Positions 12,101 through 27,400 of a stretch of DNA of 64,000 nt are shown piece after piece. Position 1 is the stretch's first letter. The number at the start of each line of letters is the position of its first letter. The position numbers and the translations under genes were made by a program. This stretch comes from Tetrahymena elliotti 4EA (taxonomy: Eukaryota > Ciliophora > Oligohymenophorea > Hymenostomatida > Tetrahymenidae), in the NCBI GenBank assembly GCA_000231825.2, contig JH720311.1, positions 62,001-126,000 on the forward strand, given 5' to 3'. The notes beneath the pieces are model-generated. The model saw only the letters and a program-made list of their open reading frames with translations, did no database searches and had not been told where the DNA came from.

Positions 12101-15100
12101 ATCAGTTAGCCATAAGACAAGCTTTAAATCTTAGAATATTTATTAGGTATAAAATATAAATTTTTAAAAGTGCTTTTTTGGAAAAGTGAGAGTTATCTTC
12201 TTACTAAATTATACACTAAGAAAATATCATTTTCGAATTTCAAATTTACTAGTTCTTTTGATAAAAAAAACTCTTCCGTTTATGTATATATTATTTAATT
12301 CAAATCATATAAATTAATAGCAGCCTAATTTTAAACTATGAGTAAATTCTTAGAAATATCTAGATACACATAAACGATTAACTGATCAAGATCTGAATAG
12401 TCTACAATTGTTTCTAAAAAAGCTAATTCAGGAAATTTATGAACATAAACATAGAAATTGTCATAAAAAAAGATATAGTTTTTTTGTAAGTCTACCCTAA
12501 AGCCATTCAATTAATTATACTCAAGCTTTTTTTAAACTAAACTATTAGTTACATAGTTATATATGACTAGCTATAAACTATTATCAAGTAAAATTATCTA
12601 ATTCGATTTCGAGTCAAAAAGTATGTTTTATGGTATAAATTTGTTATTTAATTAAACAGTTTAAAGTTTATTTAAAGAAAGAATATCTATTACTGTTAAT
12701 TCTTTAACTATTTCATCTGCACCAATCAGCAAATTTTTATCTGAGTCTAGGTATAAAGTCGTTTAATCATAAAAGTAAATTTTTCTAGAAAAAGAGAAAT
12801 ATCCCAAATAGAGTGATTTCAAACCCTAAGCTTTTGTAAATATAATTAATGTCTTTTTTTTAATGTCTAAAATTGGTTTAATTTCTGTATGTCCTAACGC
12901 AAAAAATAATTATCTCTTTTTAAAAAATAAAAAAAATTAAAAAATATTCCATATTTTAATAATTACAAAATATTGGATAGGTTTTATCATTGCCTCGTTG
13001 ATAAAAAACTCAACTAATATAGGAGTGTATTAAAGAATTAAATTATCTTCACAACTAATTAAGTATTAAACAAAAGATTCTGTTTCCAATTCAAGTTCTA
13101 TTTGATTCTGAGAATTATTTACATACTATTTGTTAAAAAATAATTTAGTTAAATGCGCTAAAATTAACTAAAAAATTACATCAACAATCCAAATACTAGA
13201 CAAGTCAGTTTAAACAATAGCTTTTGAATAGTTTTAGCAAATTTAGAAATTCAAAATAGATGAGTAAGAGAATAATTTTTGATGATTATTACTATCAATA
13301 AAATAGTAAATATTAAAATCAAAAACCTAATTAGCCTTCGTAGTAAAAATAACTGCTTTTAGTTGTGTATCTATCAGTATTTTATCAATAGAAGAGTTTA
13401 TTTAATATTCTTTTCTTTCTTAGGTTATTATATTCAGTTTTAAAATTTTAGATGCTACGTTATCAACATAGAAGGAATTGTAATCCGTAGAATTAAAATT
13501 TAAGAGGCTATAAGAAGAAGCAATAGGTTGATTGACATAAGGTTTGTTTTCTATGTTAGAGTTTTATATTACTAACTCATTAGCTGCATCAATTATCACA
13601 TTTATTGAGGCATATTTTTTTGGATAAAAAAATAAAGAGAAAACGTCATAAAAAAAATCAAATACTTTTATAATTTTCATAGATATATAATGGACTATAT
13701 ACTTACTCTTCATAACTAATCCTGTGTTATGTCGTAAAAAGGTTAGTTTATATTTAAAATAATTTTAATCCAAAACCTGAATACTTTGACTATTTTATGT
13801 TGATAAATTATATTGCACAAGCTCTTAATCATTAGAATATAAAACAGAATTGCTAATTGCAGATTTGTAAAAAGTAATGAATGAAGAATACAAATTTTCA
13901 ACAGGAGTTATTGAAATTATTTCTAAATTTGAGGAAAAAATAATAATGTGTGTTTAAGAAAATAAAATTAATTACTTTGGCTATGATTAGAATAATCTTA
14001 AGTAGGTGTCTTATAAAAATTGTTATTAAGTTATTTCAAAGGTAGAGAAAGAAGATTAAGATAATGAAAAAGCTCTAATCTTGCTTTGGGATTGATAATA
14101 GAAATACAAATTCTTATCAACGAAGAGAACTGAAAGAGTGTTTTCTACTTACTCTGTGACTAAAAAAATAGTATCATCTTGTGCAAATAGATCTTAATAT
14201 TTATGAGTTTTTAAATCATAGAGCTGTGTTTTCATTATGTTGTTGTCAATGACCACAATTTAATCTTAAAGAATCCATAGTTAATTAACATAAATAGCTG
14301 ATGGGTTGCTCGAAAAACTTTAGATGATCTGATTATTATTTAAATCATATAATATTTTATAACAAAATACCAAAATGTAATTGAATTCATCAATGAATTA
14401 AGCAATATCAAATTTAGAATCTATATATTCAAGATATAAAAATGGTACAATCTAAGAAAAAATAGTCTTTTGTGTGCATATGTCAAGAATTTAGAGCATT
14501 TACTCATCCATCAAAATTTAAGTTGTGTAAATTACGACAAACAAGCAGTCACTATTAATAACTCTCTTTAATAGGTTTACTTCCTTCAATAATGGATCTT
14601 GAAGAATTTGTGAATTGATTATTATAGATTTTTGAAAACTTTAGTTTTAATAGAAAGGTAAAGGAATGTCTTGCTCCTATATAAATCCTATCTATTATTT
14701 AATAATATTACTTGAGTAATATCTATTTTTGTATCCTAAAAATGAATTAACAACACTTAATTGTTAATAATTATAACTGACCCGTAAAGTATATCCTTCT
14801 GAAGAAATTTACTTACTTGGCTTACTTTTATCTAGCAAATTATATATCAAAATGTTAATCTAATGCACTCCTAAATTAAATACAAAATAGACATGCTAAT
14901 TATAAATGAATATATTTTAATTTATTAAACCTTATTCTAAAGTGTATTTAAATTCATCTAAAGAAGAAGTATTTTCAAGATTTTCATCTATTGGTATGAA
15001 ATAATAATCAGAGTATTGCTCTAATTTTAAATAGTCAGGTTGACCTATTTAAGGATAATTTAAAATAAAATAACTAGAAAATTCTAACTCAAAAATTTTT

Positions 15101-16495
15101 ATAATATAGCTTTCAGTGTAGTTATTAATTATTTTATGCATACAAATCTACGAGCCGAGATGTATTGTATTTATTAAAATATGTGAAGGTTCATAATAAT
15201 AAATCATTGCGTCTAATTCAGAAGATTTAGATATTTATTAGATCAACTTAATTTAAAGAGAGGTAGACACATGAATAATCTAGTAAATATCATATCCATC
15301 TTTTGAATCACAAAAGAACATATTTTAGTCATTGATAGTACTTGTAACACGTTCACACATTAGTTTGATATTGTCGATATCTTGTAACTATTTTAATAAA
15401 CCATCTTGTTCAACATAAAAAAATATAACCTATTTAATATAAATAAATTTTAGATGCTTTTAAGAAACTCATATCAAATAAAATTAAATGATCAAATATA
15501 TTTTTAATTACCTAATTAGAATGGGTATTTCTTTTTATCATGCAAATTATTTATAAATTTTTGCTAATTTCATAAAACGTCACATCGTTTTCATTGAAAT
15601 CAATTATTTGTGTAGTACCAGTATTAATAGAATATATAATTATTTATTAATTTAATTTTGATTGAAATGTCAAAAGGTTAAAACTTTTTATATAAGATTA
15701 AAAGGCTATACTACTTGCAATTTAAGAGATAGGAATTTTTACCAACAATTCAGTTACAACATTATAAAAAGCAATATTAATATTACTCTAGCAATAAACA
15801 TGGTCTCTTACATATGAATAGAAAATAGAATCTTCCTCACTAAATTCAGTAGAAGGAAGTAGCTGAATTTATTAATTTATTTATAAGTTCATATCAGTGA
15901 TACTAATCTAACAAAAAGCTGAAACAATAATTATATTACCATTAGAAGAAGCAAAGACACTTTCAATTTTATTTTATATTTAATTCTTAGAGTATTCATT
16001 AATGATATTACAATCAATAATATTTTCACATATATTCTTTTAATAATTTTCAATAGTATTATTTTAGCATTAATAAACGCATTTGTTTTATCTCCAATCA
16101 TAAAGCTATTTATCCAAACACACTCCCTATTTTAAATAACAAAATCCATCGCTTTTTAATTCCATATTGTCTTGGCACTTAATACAAGAATTTTTTTAAT
16201 CATATTAAGCACAACCTAATATTTGAAATTTTATACATTTTTTTTGAATATTGTCAATCAGAGTATTTGTCTCGCATTTTTTTGAGCAACTTGAATTTTC
16301 ACTTGAAAAGTAATAATCATTGATGCATTTAGTACATTAGTTATTTGACAAACCAAAGCAAGATTCACAGGATTAATCGCATTTTAAGCATTCATTATTT
16401 ATTCTATCGTAAAAATTACCTTTGGTGTTACAATCTTAGCAAATTATAATTAAAAGCCACATTGAAAATAAGAAAAAAATCTGTAATTATTTCAT
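6153..16495 (-). CDS. Giant Cys-rich/beta-helix multi-pass membrane protein, paralogue A
   Basis: Predicted surface protein of 3263 residues, function unknown. Ten exons: 16495-15512, 15429-13180, 13125-12967, 12915-8560, 8479-8206, 8146-7443, 7387-6793, 6742-6514, 6451-6324, 6265-6153; the sum is 9792 bp and phases agree at each junction. Stop is TGA. Layout: signal peptide (MKQLQIFFLFSMWLLIIIC); Cys-rich segment about residues 20-165 (CLKCDQSCESC, CTKCIND); long beta-rich region to about 1770; beta-helix region about 1770-2400 with GGSIYL, GGALYF, GGAIYL, GGGIYY; ephrin-receptor-like Cys module about 2515-2570 ending LLPGYWRANNMTDEI; FGCEIGHIGPLCEICD near 2584; about eight membrane segments between 2630 and 3000; Gln/Asn-rich tail. 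Residue positions are approximate. Paralogues B to E lie in tandem on the same strand. The eighth intron (6452-6513) is not shared with B, C or D. Confidence 0.82.
6452..6513 (-). other. Paralogue-A-specific intron made from former coding sequence
   Basis: Removing this 62-bp GTAATC..AAATAG segment joins AAC-AAC-AAT-AG to G-ATT-ACT-TCT-ACT, giving ..NNNRITSTGYLQ, which rejoins the frame of B (VTSTRQLQ), C (LTTSTKSLQ) and D (ITSTKKLQ). In B, C and D the equivalent bases are translated. Left unspliced, the frame of A would end early at TGA 6375-6377. Confidence 0.6.
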
Positions 16496-18430
16496 TTTAT
16501 TTCTTACTATTTTTAGTTTTCTTTTGTTTTGTTTAAATTACTTATGTTTTTAACAAAATTTTGATTTATTGAAAATTAGATGAGATAGTCAGTTGTATAG
16601 TTGTATGAAGTATTAATATGTTATCAAAATATTATATTAAAGAACGAATCAAATATATAATGCAAAATAATAACAAACGCTCATTTTTTATTGTAATTTT
16701 TACCAATTTTTGTTTTACTTTTACTAAAAATCAAATTTTTCTAAATTCCTAATTTCTTTTGATTGTGTAAATAAGAATTAAGGTATATATTCCTTCTTTC
16801 AATTAAAAATACAATTTTTATAATGAAAATTAAAGGCAATTTACTTAATTATTTGTTTTGATTCAAATACAATTAAAAGTATCCTACTTTTTATTTATCA
16901 TTTTTCCACTCTCAATTATTATCCTTTTCAATTTTTTGTAATTTATACTGTCTTATTTATTTTTATAATTAGGTATGCTATAGATTACTCTCTTTAAACA
17001 AAATATTCTTTTGACATTACATCAACATCCAAAATAATAGAGTTACTTTTATTCTTAACTCCCAAATTTATTTTTTTATTCATTCAATGTATAAAATTCA
17101 AGAAAATTTTACAAAAAACAAATGTTAGCTTAATAAAATAAAAGATATTTTTAACTTTTTGTTCGTTTCAGTCAAGCCTTCAAAATTGTTGGTAATTAAT
17201 TTATTTATTTAAATAAATCTTAAAAGAAGATAATATTTTTAAAACTGAGTAAAAATATTTATTATTTTATATTTAATTAAATCCATATTTATTTCTTTTA
17301 GCCAAACCAAGAAAGTATTTCAAGGAAATTGAATTAATAAAAATTACTCTTAAAATATTTTATTTAAATTTTATTGAAAGATACTTTGAGGATTGTTTTT
17401 TTGTTTTTAAAAAAATAGGAATAATATTATTAAAAAAGATATTTTAAGTCACCTCTATCTCAATCTTATTAAATTGCTTTTTTCTTTAACTTTATTTTTC
17501 AAAGTTGATTTATTGGAAATAATTATCAAATGAAAATATTTCTTTCATAAAAAAGTCATTTCTTGAAATCACACAATTAAATTCAAATTTATTTATTTCT
17601 TTCAGTTTTTACTTCGTTTTGTATTTATAAAACATCTTTTTTTAATTTTTTTTGAAATACTTCATATAATTTTTAAAAAGTAAATGGATTGAAGATTTTT
17701 AATAATAAATAAATTTTTTAATAGTAATAGAGCTTATAATTATCTAAGATGATTATTTAATCAATTAATTCAACAATACTTTTTAATTATATAGGGTTGG
17801 TTGATATGGTGAAATGGCATATATTTTTTTAATTTCTTTTTTGGTTAGAATTCATCAGAAATTAAAATTTCATCAAGATTTATAATTTCTTTGACTACAT
17901 AAATAAATAAGAGTTAAAGTATATACTTTCAATAAAAATTACACTTTTAATAATGAAAAATGAAAGGTAGTTTACTTTTTTATTTGCTTTCATAATAAAA
18001 GCACAATTTTTTCCCCCTATTTTTGATTTAATATTTTTCCAGACTTAATTAATATCCTTTTCAATTTTTTTAATATAATATTGTCTCTCTTATTAATATG
18101 GTTCTCTTCAAACAAAGTATTTTTTTAAGATTACATCATCATATTTAATATATTAGTTCTGTTCTTAACTTCCAAATATAATTTTATACAATAGCTTAAT
18201 AAAATTCAACATGAATGATACCTATTTAAATTCAAACCAAAGGTATTTTTAATTTTTTATCCATTCATATAATAAAATTCAACATACTTATATTAAATAA
18301 AACCAAAGGCATTTTTTTAGTTTTCTTTTCATTTGGTACAAACCCTAATTTATTGTTATAAATATCTTTATGGATATAAAATAATTTTGAATGAAGAGAT
18401 TTAAAAAAATACAATATATATACGATTAAA
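16496..18430. other. Spacer between giant genes A and B
   Basis: About 1.9 kb of AT-rich DNA covering the 5' flank of A and the 3' flank of B. A block near 16905-16945 (ending in TTTTTCAATTTTTTGTAAT-like sequence) recurs at about 18045, 29525 and 41085, so the 5' flanks of the paralogues are homologous. No gene was seen. The interval 18190-18335 holds a short degenerate tandem repeat. Confidence 0.6.
18190..18335. repeat. Degenerate ~75-bp tandem repeat, two copies
   Basis: Two copies share AATAAAATTCAACAT followed by a TATTTAAAT or TATTAAAT block and then ACCAAAGGYATTTTT. Related units with TCCATTCATTTAA and AAATTAAATAAAATC recur in the 5' flanks of B, C and D (about 29697, 41195 and 55355), so this is a family-specific flank repeat. 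Confidence 0.5.
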
Positions 18431-21400
18431 TCATTAATTCATTCTTTTCTTTTCTAAAAAATTATTTCCTAAAGTTTAGAAAGTATTTTATTTTATGTTT
18501 TAAACAAAATCTTTAAAAGTTGGGAACTCATAAGCATCTATTAGTGCATCAATTTCTTGCTACTCTAAGTCTTTTAAATTAATTAAAAAATTAAAAAAGG
18601 CTAATTAAGGGGTTTTTTTACTATTGACTACTTAAGAATCTAAAAGAATATTATTACTTTACAAATTATTTGTAGGACTAACTATTTAACCAGTTTCTTT
18701 TAAATGTATTTATAATTATCTAGTAGAGGTAACTTGAATTTCAGTATTAGAAGGTTCTCTTAATTAATTATTAGACAGACTATTGTTGTTGGATTAAATT
18801 TCAGAAAACCTATTTTTGTTTAACTTTAATTATGATCGATTTGGAATAAATTATTCATTCGATGTATTCATTTAAAAATTTGATAGCTCATTTTGATCTC
18901 TTAATGTAAAATTTTGATTAGCTAAACAGAATTTTATTTTTTTGTTGGTTAAATTATCTTTTAAGTTCAACTTCTTTTAATCAACTACGACTTCTCTTTT
19001 CCTAACATCAAAAGTTTCTATTCATTTAAAAAAATAATTAATATTTTTATGATCATTATAAATTACATTTATTTAACTAAAAGGATGGGATACCATTATA
19101 AAAATTTGTTATCTGAACTAAATTTCGTAAAATATTCTATTAAACTGTATCTTAATTTATTTTTTTATAGCCTGATGGTGTCTTATTATTTTATAATTCT
19201 TTTTTAATTATGGTTTCTATTAAAACTAAAGATTTAGTTCTAAATAATGAAAGATATTGTATAGATTTCTTAATTTTATTAAATTTTCTTACAGATCCAA
19301 ATTATTTACTTTTAATAACTTTCACAAATCTAAAAATCCTAGGAAATTTTAACTTTAAATCATAGAGTAAGCTTTGAATGATATTCTGTTTGGATTTATC
19401 AGAGGGCACAACCTCAACATAAGCAAGAAGTATTAGTTTCAAAATGAACATACTATTCATAATGTAAATTACAGCAGTAACATAGGAACTAAGATTTGGA
19501 TTGAACTCATAAATTCCTTAATAAAGAAAAGTAAGATTGATTGATAATATTGATATAAATATTGACTATTATTCCAATTAATTTCTTTTATTAGAAATAT
19601 ATGGACTTTTCTTAGTAGTCATCAAGCTATAAGTAATCAAAACTATGTTAACCACAAAAGCCTAAAATAAAATAATAAATAGATATAGTTTAAATATAAT
19701 TATTTATAAAAAATAAATTACTCTTATATTAGGGTGTTCAATAAGTAATATTGAGGCTGTCATAATTGCTGATTTAAAAAATAACTTTATTTTATACCAA
19801 TAATAGTATATTGGTTTGTAATCTTCATAAAGGAAATAGTATTTACTAAGCTAAAACCTCTGAAATTAAGACTTTCTTAGATATTAGATTCTTTTTAAAA
19901 TCCAAAAAGGGATTAAAATCACAAATAAGAATATCAAGGGCAAAACTACAGCCAAGATATATTTAGTATGCCTATCAAAATCATAACATTATATATTTAA
20001 ATCTAAAGATGCAAACTTTTATGAACCAATTTTTCTGCAACTTAAAGATTGAGACAAAGAAGCCACTAAAGAAGGAAAATAATATATATATGTATATATT
20101 AAGCTTGATTGTTTAAATTCCATGAATGGCTTGTAAATACTTTTTTAATCTTTTAAGCTATTTATGAAGTAAAGTAGTATCATAATTATTAAAGCACTAA
20201 CAAGTGATGTTAACAATCTAATTACCCAATATTCCACACCTTTCAAGTATTTGAAAGGGAAAATACAATCAAGAGAGCCATTAGATATTTCAAGGGGATT
20301 ACCTACAGAAGTAGTAGTAAAGCTAAAAATTTGAGGTAGATCAAGATTATATTTATCTAAGATAGATATTATTTAAATATGATCTACTAAAGTTTAAGAG
20401 AATATCAGTTATTAGAAATCATAAACTGTTTATTAAAAATAAATTAATTTGGATTTTCTTAATTTTTCATTGAACAATATTTACTTGTATTACTAAGATG
20501 TACAATTCCCATGAATCTTAGATAATAACCTAATAAAACTCTCTCTGATTATTATATTATTTTTTTTACACTAAAATTTAGGTATAAGAACTGCAATATA
20601 AAAAATATCAAGAAGTAAAACAAAATAATAACGACAGAACCAGAACATTGTCTGCAATTCAAAGATTAAAAATCTTTAAAATACCTCTTTTCCCAAATCT
20701 AGCCTTAGAAATCGCAAGTTTCACAAAGAGGACCTATATGACCTATCTCGCATCCAAACTTTAATTTAAAATTTAAAATTTGTTAATATATGGAAGTAAA
20801 TTTAAAATAAAAAATAATAATTTAAATAAAAATATTTTCATACAACAATTTTAATTTTAAGTATTGATAGTAAAATAATATTTTGTTCATAAAAAATCTA
20901 TCTACTTTTGATGTTTATTTTTGCGGTTAGCAGCCAAGCTAATTTTTGGAGCACTATATTATTTCATCTGTCATATTATTAGCTCTCCAATAGCCAGGAA
21001 GTAATTCTATATTAGAAACACTACATCTATCAGCACCTTTAGGACACATTTTACAACTTTAGTCTTCAGTGCTAAGAGAATATTTTCCATCTGGACATTC
21101 TACACACATAATTTTATCTGTAAAAGAAACTTAAATTTCTCCTACGAAACATTTTCTAAAGCCCATAATAAATTTAAAAGAAATATAATCTTAATTTATA
21201 ATATTCTAATTAGATTAAAATTCCAGCTTTATGCTGGATTATATCAAGAATTAGATTGTGTCTAGAGGTTTAGAAGTAATAGTAAAATCCAGATTAAAAC
21301 CTTTTTCTGAATAAGTTGTAATTGAACTTCCTTAAACTAAGGTTTTATTATCTGCTACTATTTATAAATTCAAATTTTCAATTTCTTATTGAAGATTTTT

Positions 21401-24400
21401 ATTAAGATTTAAATTATCCATTTGTATAAATTTAAGGGAGTACCCTTCTTCATCTTTTAATTTGATATTGCTTAATTTTAAATGATCTCCACTTTTAAAA
21501 CCATGTATATTTAATACACTCTCTTCTTTTAAATTGAACTAATATTCTTACATTTGTGTTAAATCAATTTCAATCTTTCGTAGCTGAGATCCAATATTAT
21601 TTCCATAAAATATTGCCTTATTATCCAGTATAAATTAAGGAAGGGAGTAATTATAAATTTAAAAAAAATCAGGAATATAAGAATCATAATAAATTCCACC
21701 TCCAGCAGCAGACTCATTTTAAATAATTTAGCTATCTTATAGTTTCAAGTTCACTCTACTTAAGTAGATTGCTCCACCTTTTCCTTTCAAAGCGCTGTTT
21801 TACTGAAAAACACTTTTATCTATTAGCGATAAAATAGATAATTAATTTGAATTACCTATAAAAAATAAAGCTCCTCCATAATCTCTTAAACTTTGATTTT
21901 TAACAAATTAAGAGCTAATAATTGTTGCATTTACTACATTTATTAAATAGATAGATCCTCCTTTTCCTTATTTTGAAATGTTATGAGTAAATTCAGAGTC
22001 TTAGATAATTAAAGCATCAATACTATTTAGCAAAAACGCACACCCATCAGAATTGCATTCTATTAGGTTAAACTGAGAAGAGTTTATTGATAAATATCTA
22101 GATTTTTCTATCAATATAAGTGATGTTTAAGAATTACAATCATTTATTTTAATATCATCCATATAAATTATATTTAAGGATTAACTTATAGTAGAAATTA
22201 ATGAAATACTACTTTTTTTAAAATAAATTGACTTCAAATTAATTTTTTACTAACTATTAACTTGTATCAAGAACTATATTTGAGTTGCAGTACAAAAATT
22301 GCAATTAAAATGAGTAATGGTTATATTTTAGCAATTAACATCCAGAAAACTTTAATTAAGTTAATTTAATTTGCTGATCTTAATATTTTCCAAAAATATT
22401 TGAGATGAGTCAATTATTAATTTTATGTTATTACTTTCTTAAATATTTAAATTTGAAATTGAAACAATAATATTTTTATAGAATTAGGTATCTATATATT
22501 CTTCAGTTTTTAACAAATTTAATTCATTTTATTTACTATCAGAAATATTAATATCTTTTAAAGTTAAATGGTTGCAACCAACTTAATTTAAAAACATGTT
22601 TCCATTCAATTATTTTGTAGTTACATTTTATAATGTAGTGTTAAAATTCTAGAATTATTTTATGAAATAATCTTAAAAATTAGTATTAAAGATTTCAATG
22701 TCTCTAATTAAAATTTGTTTAATCTAATTCATTTTCAAAAAATTGAGAAAGTTTGATTGAGAAATAGATATTCCTGAAATTTAAATCGATACTGAATTGG
22801 TTATGTTAAGGATAAATCCTGAAATAAAATGGCTGTTTATAAATTATAAATCTTCTATAATCACAAGCTCGCAATTGTTGATTGTTATAACACTATGATT
22901 TTGTGTCTAAATAAAATTTTAGAAAGTTAAAGTTTTGATATGAAGTATTTCTAAATTTTAAATAACCAAGCCTGTTTTAATTTCTAAGATATTTATGTCA
23001 TTTAAGAATACATTTTTTAAGTTATTTTTTGAATTTATAACAAATTCCTTTTCTTAAAGAATTTTTAAATTTAAAGAACTTATTTCTACTTTTGAGATTG
23101 CTATATTATCCAATACAGTATCATCTAACCACTTTACAGTAGGATTTTATGTGAATTGATTTTGGTTATCAAGGAAAGAAGAATATGTAATTTTTAATCC
23201 CTGAGGACTTAAATTTTCAAGAAGTGGAGGATATTGAATTTCTTAATTATTTTTTAGTACAATAATTTGTTAATACAATTGTTGATTGGCGTATACTAGA
23301 TTCTACTAAATATATTTTTAAGAGTATAAATTTTATTATTTTGAGTCAGATTAAACCCATTAATAAGAGCATTAAGTTGAGATACTATCTAATGATATCT
23401 TATATAAGACAATATCTATTAAATTTTATCCTATTATTTCTAAATATTTATTATTATTTTAATCTAGATGAATTGAAAAATTTAATATTTGAAGAAGTTT
23501 TTTATCTTTCTAAAATAGAATTGATGGCTATTAGTTATTTGATTCAATTCTAACAATTTAAAGCATATGGTTTTAAATAATCATAAATACATTTTAGTAA
23601 TTTACATAATAAATTCTATTTAAATCTGTAAATGTATGAATTGTAGGGAAAGACTTTTCTACTGAGAATTTGTTGTAAATTTCAAGCTAAGACTCACAAT
23701 AAGCATATAGATATACCTCATCTGTTAAAATTTTAGTTTAAAGCAAGCAAGGATTAGCGATTTAGGCCCTTTCTTACAGTGTCTAAGAATATATAAAGGT
23801 AAAACCTTAGTCACCTACTACATAAATAAGATTTCTTTCTTATTCTAAATAAATATTCAGTATATTGTATTGAACAGTAAGTGAAAATATTTCAGCTAAA
23901 TCAGAGCTATTTATAATTTTAATAACAGACTCAGATTGAATAACTATTAGCAATAAATTATTCTTTAAGTCATCATTCGTATTTGAATAAATGTTATTAT
24001 TTTAAAAGCTGTAATTATTTACATCTTTTGTTTTTGAAAATGATAATTTTAATACTAGATCTATATCTTTCATCAAACTAAATTATCTAGAATTTAAAGT
24101 AGTTTATTATTAGTCAAAAGAGTATAAAGTACCTTATGAGTAATATATCAAAAGACTTCCTTAAATAATACCTCTATAGTAAGAATTTTTTCCTTAATTT
24201 TGATAGATCAAGACTAAATCTAATGATTTACTTTTTAGTGTTTCATTTAAGTCTATTTTATATATATCATTAGTAATGTATTCTATTAAATAAAGTTAGT
24301 TGAATTGAGAATCATAAAAAATATCTCTTATTGATTAATAAAATATTACTTCTGATACTTTATATATTTAAATATCAATCACATCTACTTTTCCACAAAG

Positions 24401-27400
24401 AAGATAGTCTAGATTTTAGTAAATAAAGGAATTATTTTTTGTCTTTATTAATTAACCATAAGACAAGCTTTTAATACTCTTGTATTTATCAGGTAAAAAA
24501 TATTAATTTTTAAAGGTGCTTTTTTAGAAAAGCGATAGTGACCTTATTTTTAAATTATAGACTAGGAAAATACTATTTTCAAATTTCAAGTTTACTAGTT
24601 CTTTTGAAGAATAAAATTCCTAAGTTTATGTACAAACTATCTAATTCAAATCATATAGATTGACAACAGCTTAATTTTAAACTACAAGCAAATTCCTAGA
24701 AATATCTAGATGCACATAAACTATTTATTGTTTTAGGTTTGAATAGTCTAAAATTGTTTCTAAAAAAACTAAATCAGGAAATTTATGAACATAAACATAG
24801 AAATTGTCATAAAAAAAGATGTAATTTTTTAGTAAGTCTACCATAAAGCCATTCAATTAATTGTATTCAAGCTTTTTTTAAACTAAACTATTAGTTACAT
24901 AATTATATATGACTAGCTATTAACTATTATCAAGCAAAATTATCTAATTAGATTTTGAGTCAAAGAGTATGTTTTGTGAGATAAATTTGTTATTTAATTA
25001 AACAATTTGTTATTAGTTTAAAGAAAGAATTTAAATCACTTTTAGTTGTTTAGCAGCTTAATCAGCACCAATCAATAAATTTTTATCTGAATCTAAGTAA
25101 AAATTAGTTTAATCTGAAAAGTAAATACTTTCAGAATTAGCGAAATTTCCCAAATAAAATGAAAAAAAACCTTAATTTTTTGAAAAAATAATTAGTGTGC
25201 CTTTATCATAGTCTAAAATTGGTTTGATCGGTGTATTTTTCAAGCTCCTTGAAAAATGTATAAATTTCTATATTTTAATACAAAAATAATTAAAAATTTT
25301 TCATATTTTAATTATTACTTGGAAAGGTTTATATTTTGCTTCGTTAACAGAATATTCTCTTTACTAAGGTGTGTATTCAAGAATTAAGTTATCTTTACAA
25401 CTGATTAAGTATTAAGCAGATAACTCATCTACCATACCAAAATAAAATTGTATTTTTTCCTGAGAATGATTTATATACTATTTGTAAAAAAAGATAAAGA
25501 GTTTTTTTAAAGATTTAAGATAAAAAATTACATCTACTATCCAAACACTTTACTAGTCAGTTTATATTATTGCCTTAGAAAAGTTTTAGCAGATTTAGAA
25601 ATTTAAAATAGCTTGATAAGAAAATAAATTTTGAGGATTACTACTTTCAATAAAATAACAAATATTTAAATCAAAAACCTAATTAGTCTTAGTAGTAAAA
25701 ATCGCTGCTTTTAGTTAAGTATCTATCAATATCTGATCAATAGAAGAATTTATTTAATATTCTTTTCTTTCTTAGGTTATTATATTCAGTTTTAAAATTT
25801 TAGATGCTTCTTTGTCAACAAGGAAGGAATTATAATTTGTAGAGTTAAAATTTAAGAGACTGTAAGAAGAAGCAATAGGCTAACTAATATAAGGTCTATT
25901 TTCTATGTTAAAGTCTTATATTACTTATAAATTAGCATCATCAATTATTACATTTATTGATGCATATTTTTTTGGATAAAAAAATAGAATTAAAGAAGCA
26001 TCATATTAAAAATCAAATATTTTTATAACCTTCATAGATAAGTAATGGACTAAATACTTACTCTTCATAACTAATCCTGTGTTATATCCAAAGAAGGTTA
26101 GTTAATATTAAAAGCGAGTTTGTTCTAAAATCTCTAAATTTTGGCTAGTTTATATGGATAAGTTATACTATACAAATTCTTAATAATTTGAGTATAAAAC
26201 TAAATTATTAATTGTAGATTTGTAAAAAATAATGTCTGAAGAATTCAAATTATCAATAGGTGTTATTGAAATTATTTCTAAATTTGAGGAAAAAGTAACG
26301 ATGCTTAGTTGAGAAAATAAAATTAATTTATTTGAAGATAATTAAAATAATCTTAAGTGTACGTTTTTTTAAAATTGTTATTCAGTGATTTCAAAGCTAG
26401 AGAAAGAAGATTAAGATAAAGAAAAAGCTCTAATCTTTTGTTACTATCTATAATAGAAATATAAATGCTGATCAACAAAGAGAACTGAAAAATTGTTTTC
26501 TACTTACTCTGTTACTAAAGCAATAGTATTATCTTGCTCAAATAGATCTTAATAGACATGAGTTTTCAAATCATAGATTTGTGTTTTCATATTGTCATCA
26601 TCAATAAATAAAATTTGATCTTTAAGAATCCATAATTAATTACTATAGAGAGATAATGGCTTGCTAGAGAAACTTTAGATCATCTGATTATTATTTAAAT
26701 CATATAATATTTTATAGCAAAATACTAAAATATAATTGAATTCTTCGATTAATTAAGCAATATCAAATCGAGAATCTATATATTCAATAACTAAAGAGTC
26801 TACAACTTAAGAAAAAATAGTTTTTTGAACACATATATCAAGAATTTAGAGTACTTATATTAAAAGTTAAGTTTCATAAATTACGACAAACAAACAGTCA
26901 CTATTAATAACTCTCTTTAATAGGTTTACTTCCTTTAATAACGGATCTTAAAGAATTTGCTAATTGATAATTATAGATTTTTGGAAACTTTGGTTTTGAT
27001 AGAAAGGTAAAGGAATGTCTTGTTCCTGTATAAATCCTATCTATTCTCTCATAATACTACTTGAGTAATATCTATTTTTGTATCCTAAAAATGAATTAAC
27101 TACACTTAAAGAGGGATAATCATAGTTCACCTCAAATGTATAACCATCTGAAGAAATTTACTTACTTGGCTCATCCTTATCTAATAAATTAAAAATAAAC
27201 ATGTTTACCTAAAACTCTAAGCCTAATGAAAAATAGATATGCTAATTATAAATGAAACTTGGGAATTATTCTAAATTATTAGATTAATCAAAAGTAAATT
27301 TAAATTCATCAAAAGAAGAAATATTTTCAAGATTTTCATTTAAAGGAATGTAGTAATATTCATCAAATGAAGCTTGTAAAACACAATAACCAGGAAGACC

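Noticed and set aside
13676..13726. GTAAGT..AAAG intron candidate in paralogue A
   Set aside because: The sequence is translated in all four complete copies (MKSKYIVHYISMKIIKVFDF), and exon lengths only agree if it is kept.
17794..17812. GGTTGGTT motif resembling the core of the Tetrahymena chromosome breakage sequence
   Set aside because: Only the AACCAACC core matches on the minus strand; several flanking positions of the 15-bp consensus differ.
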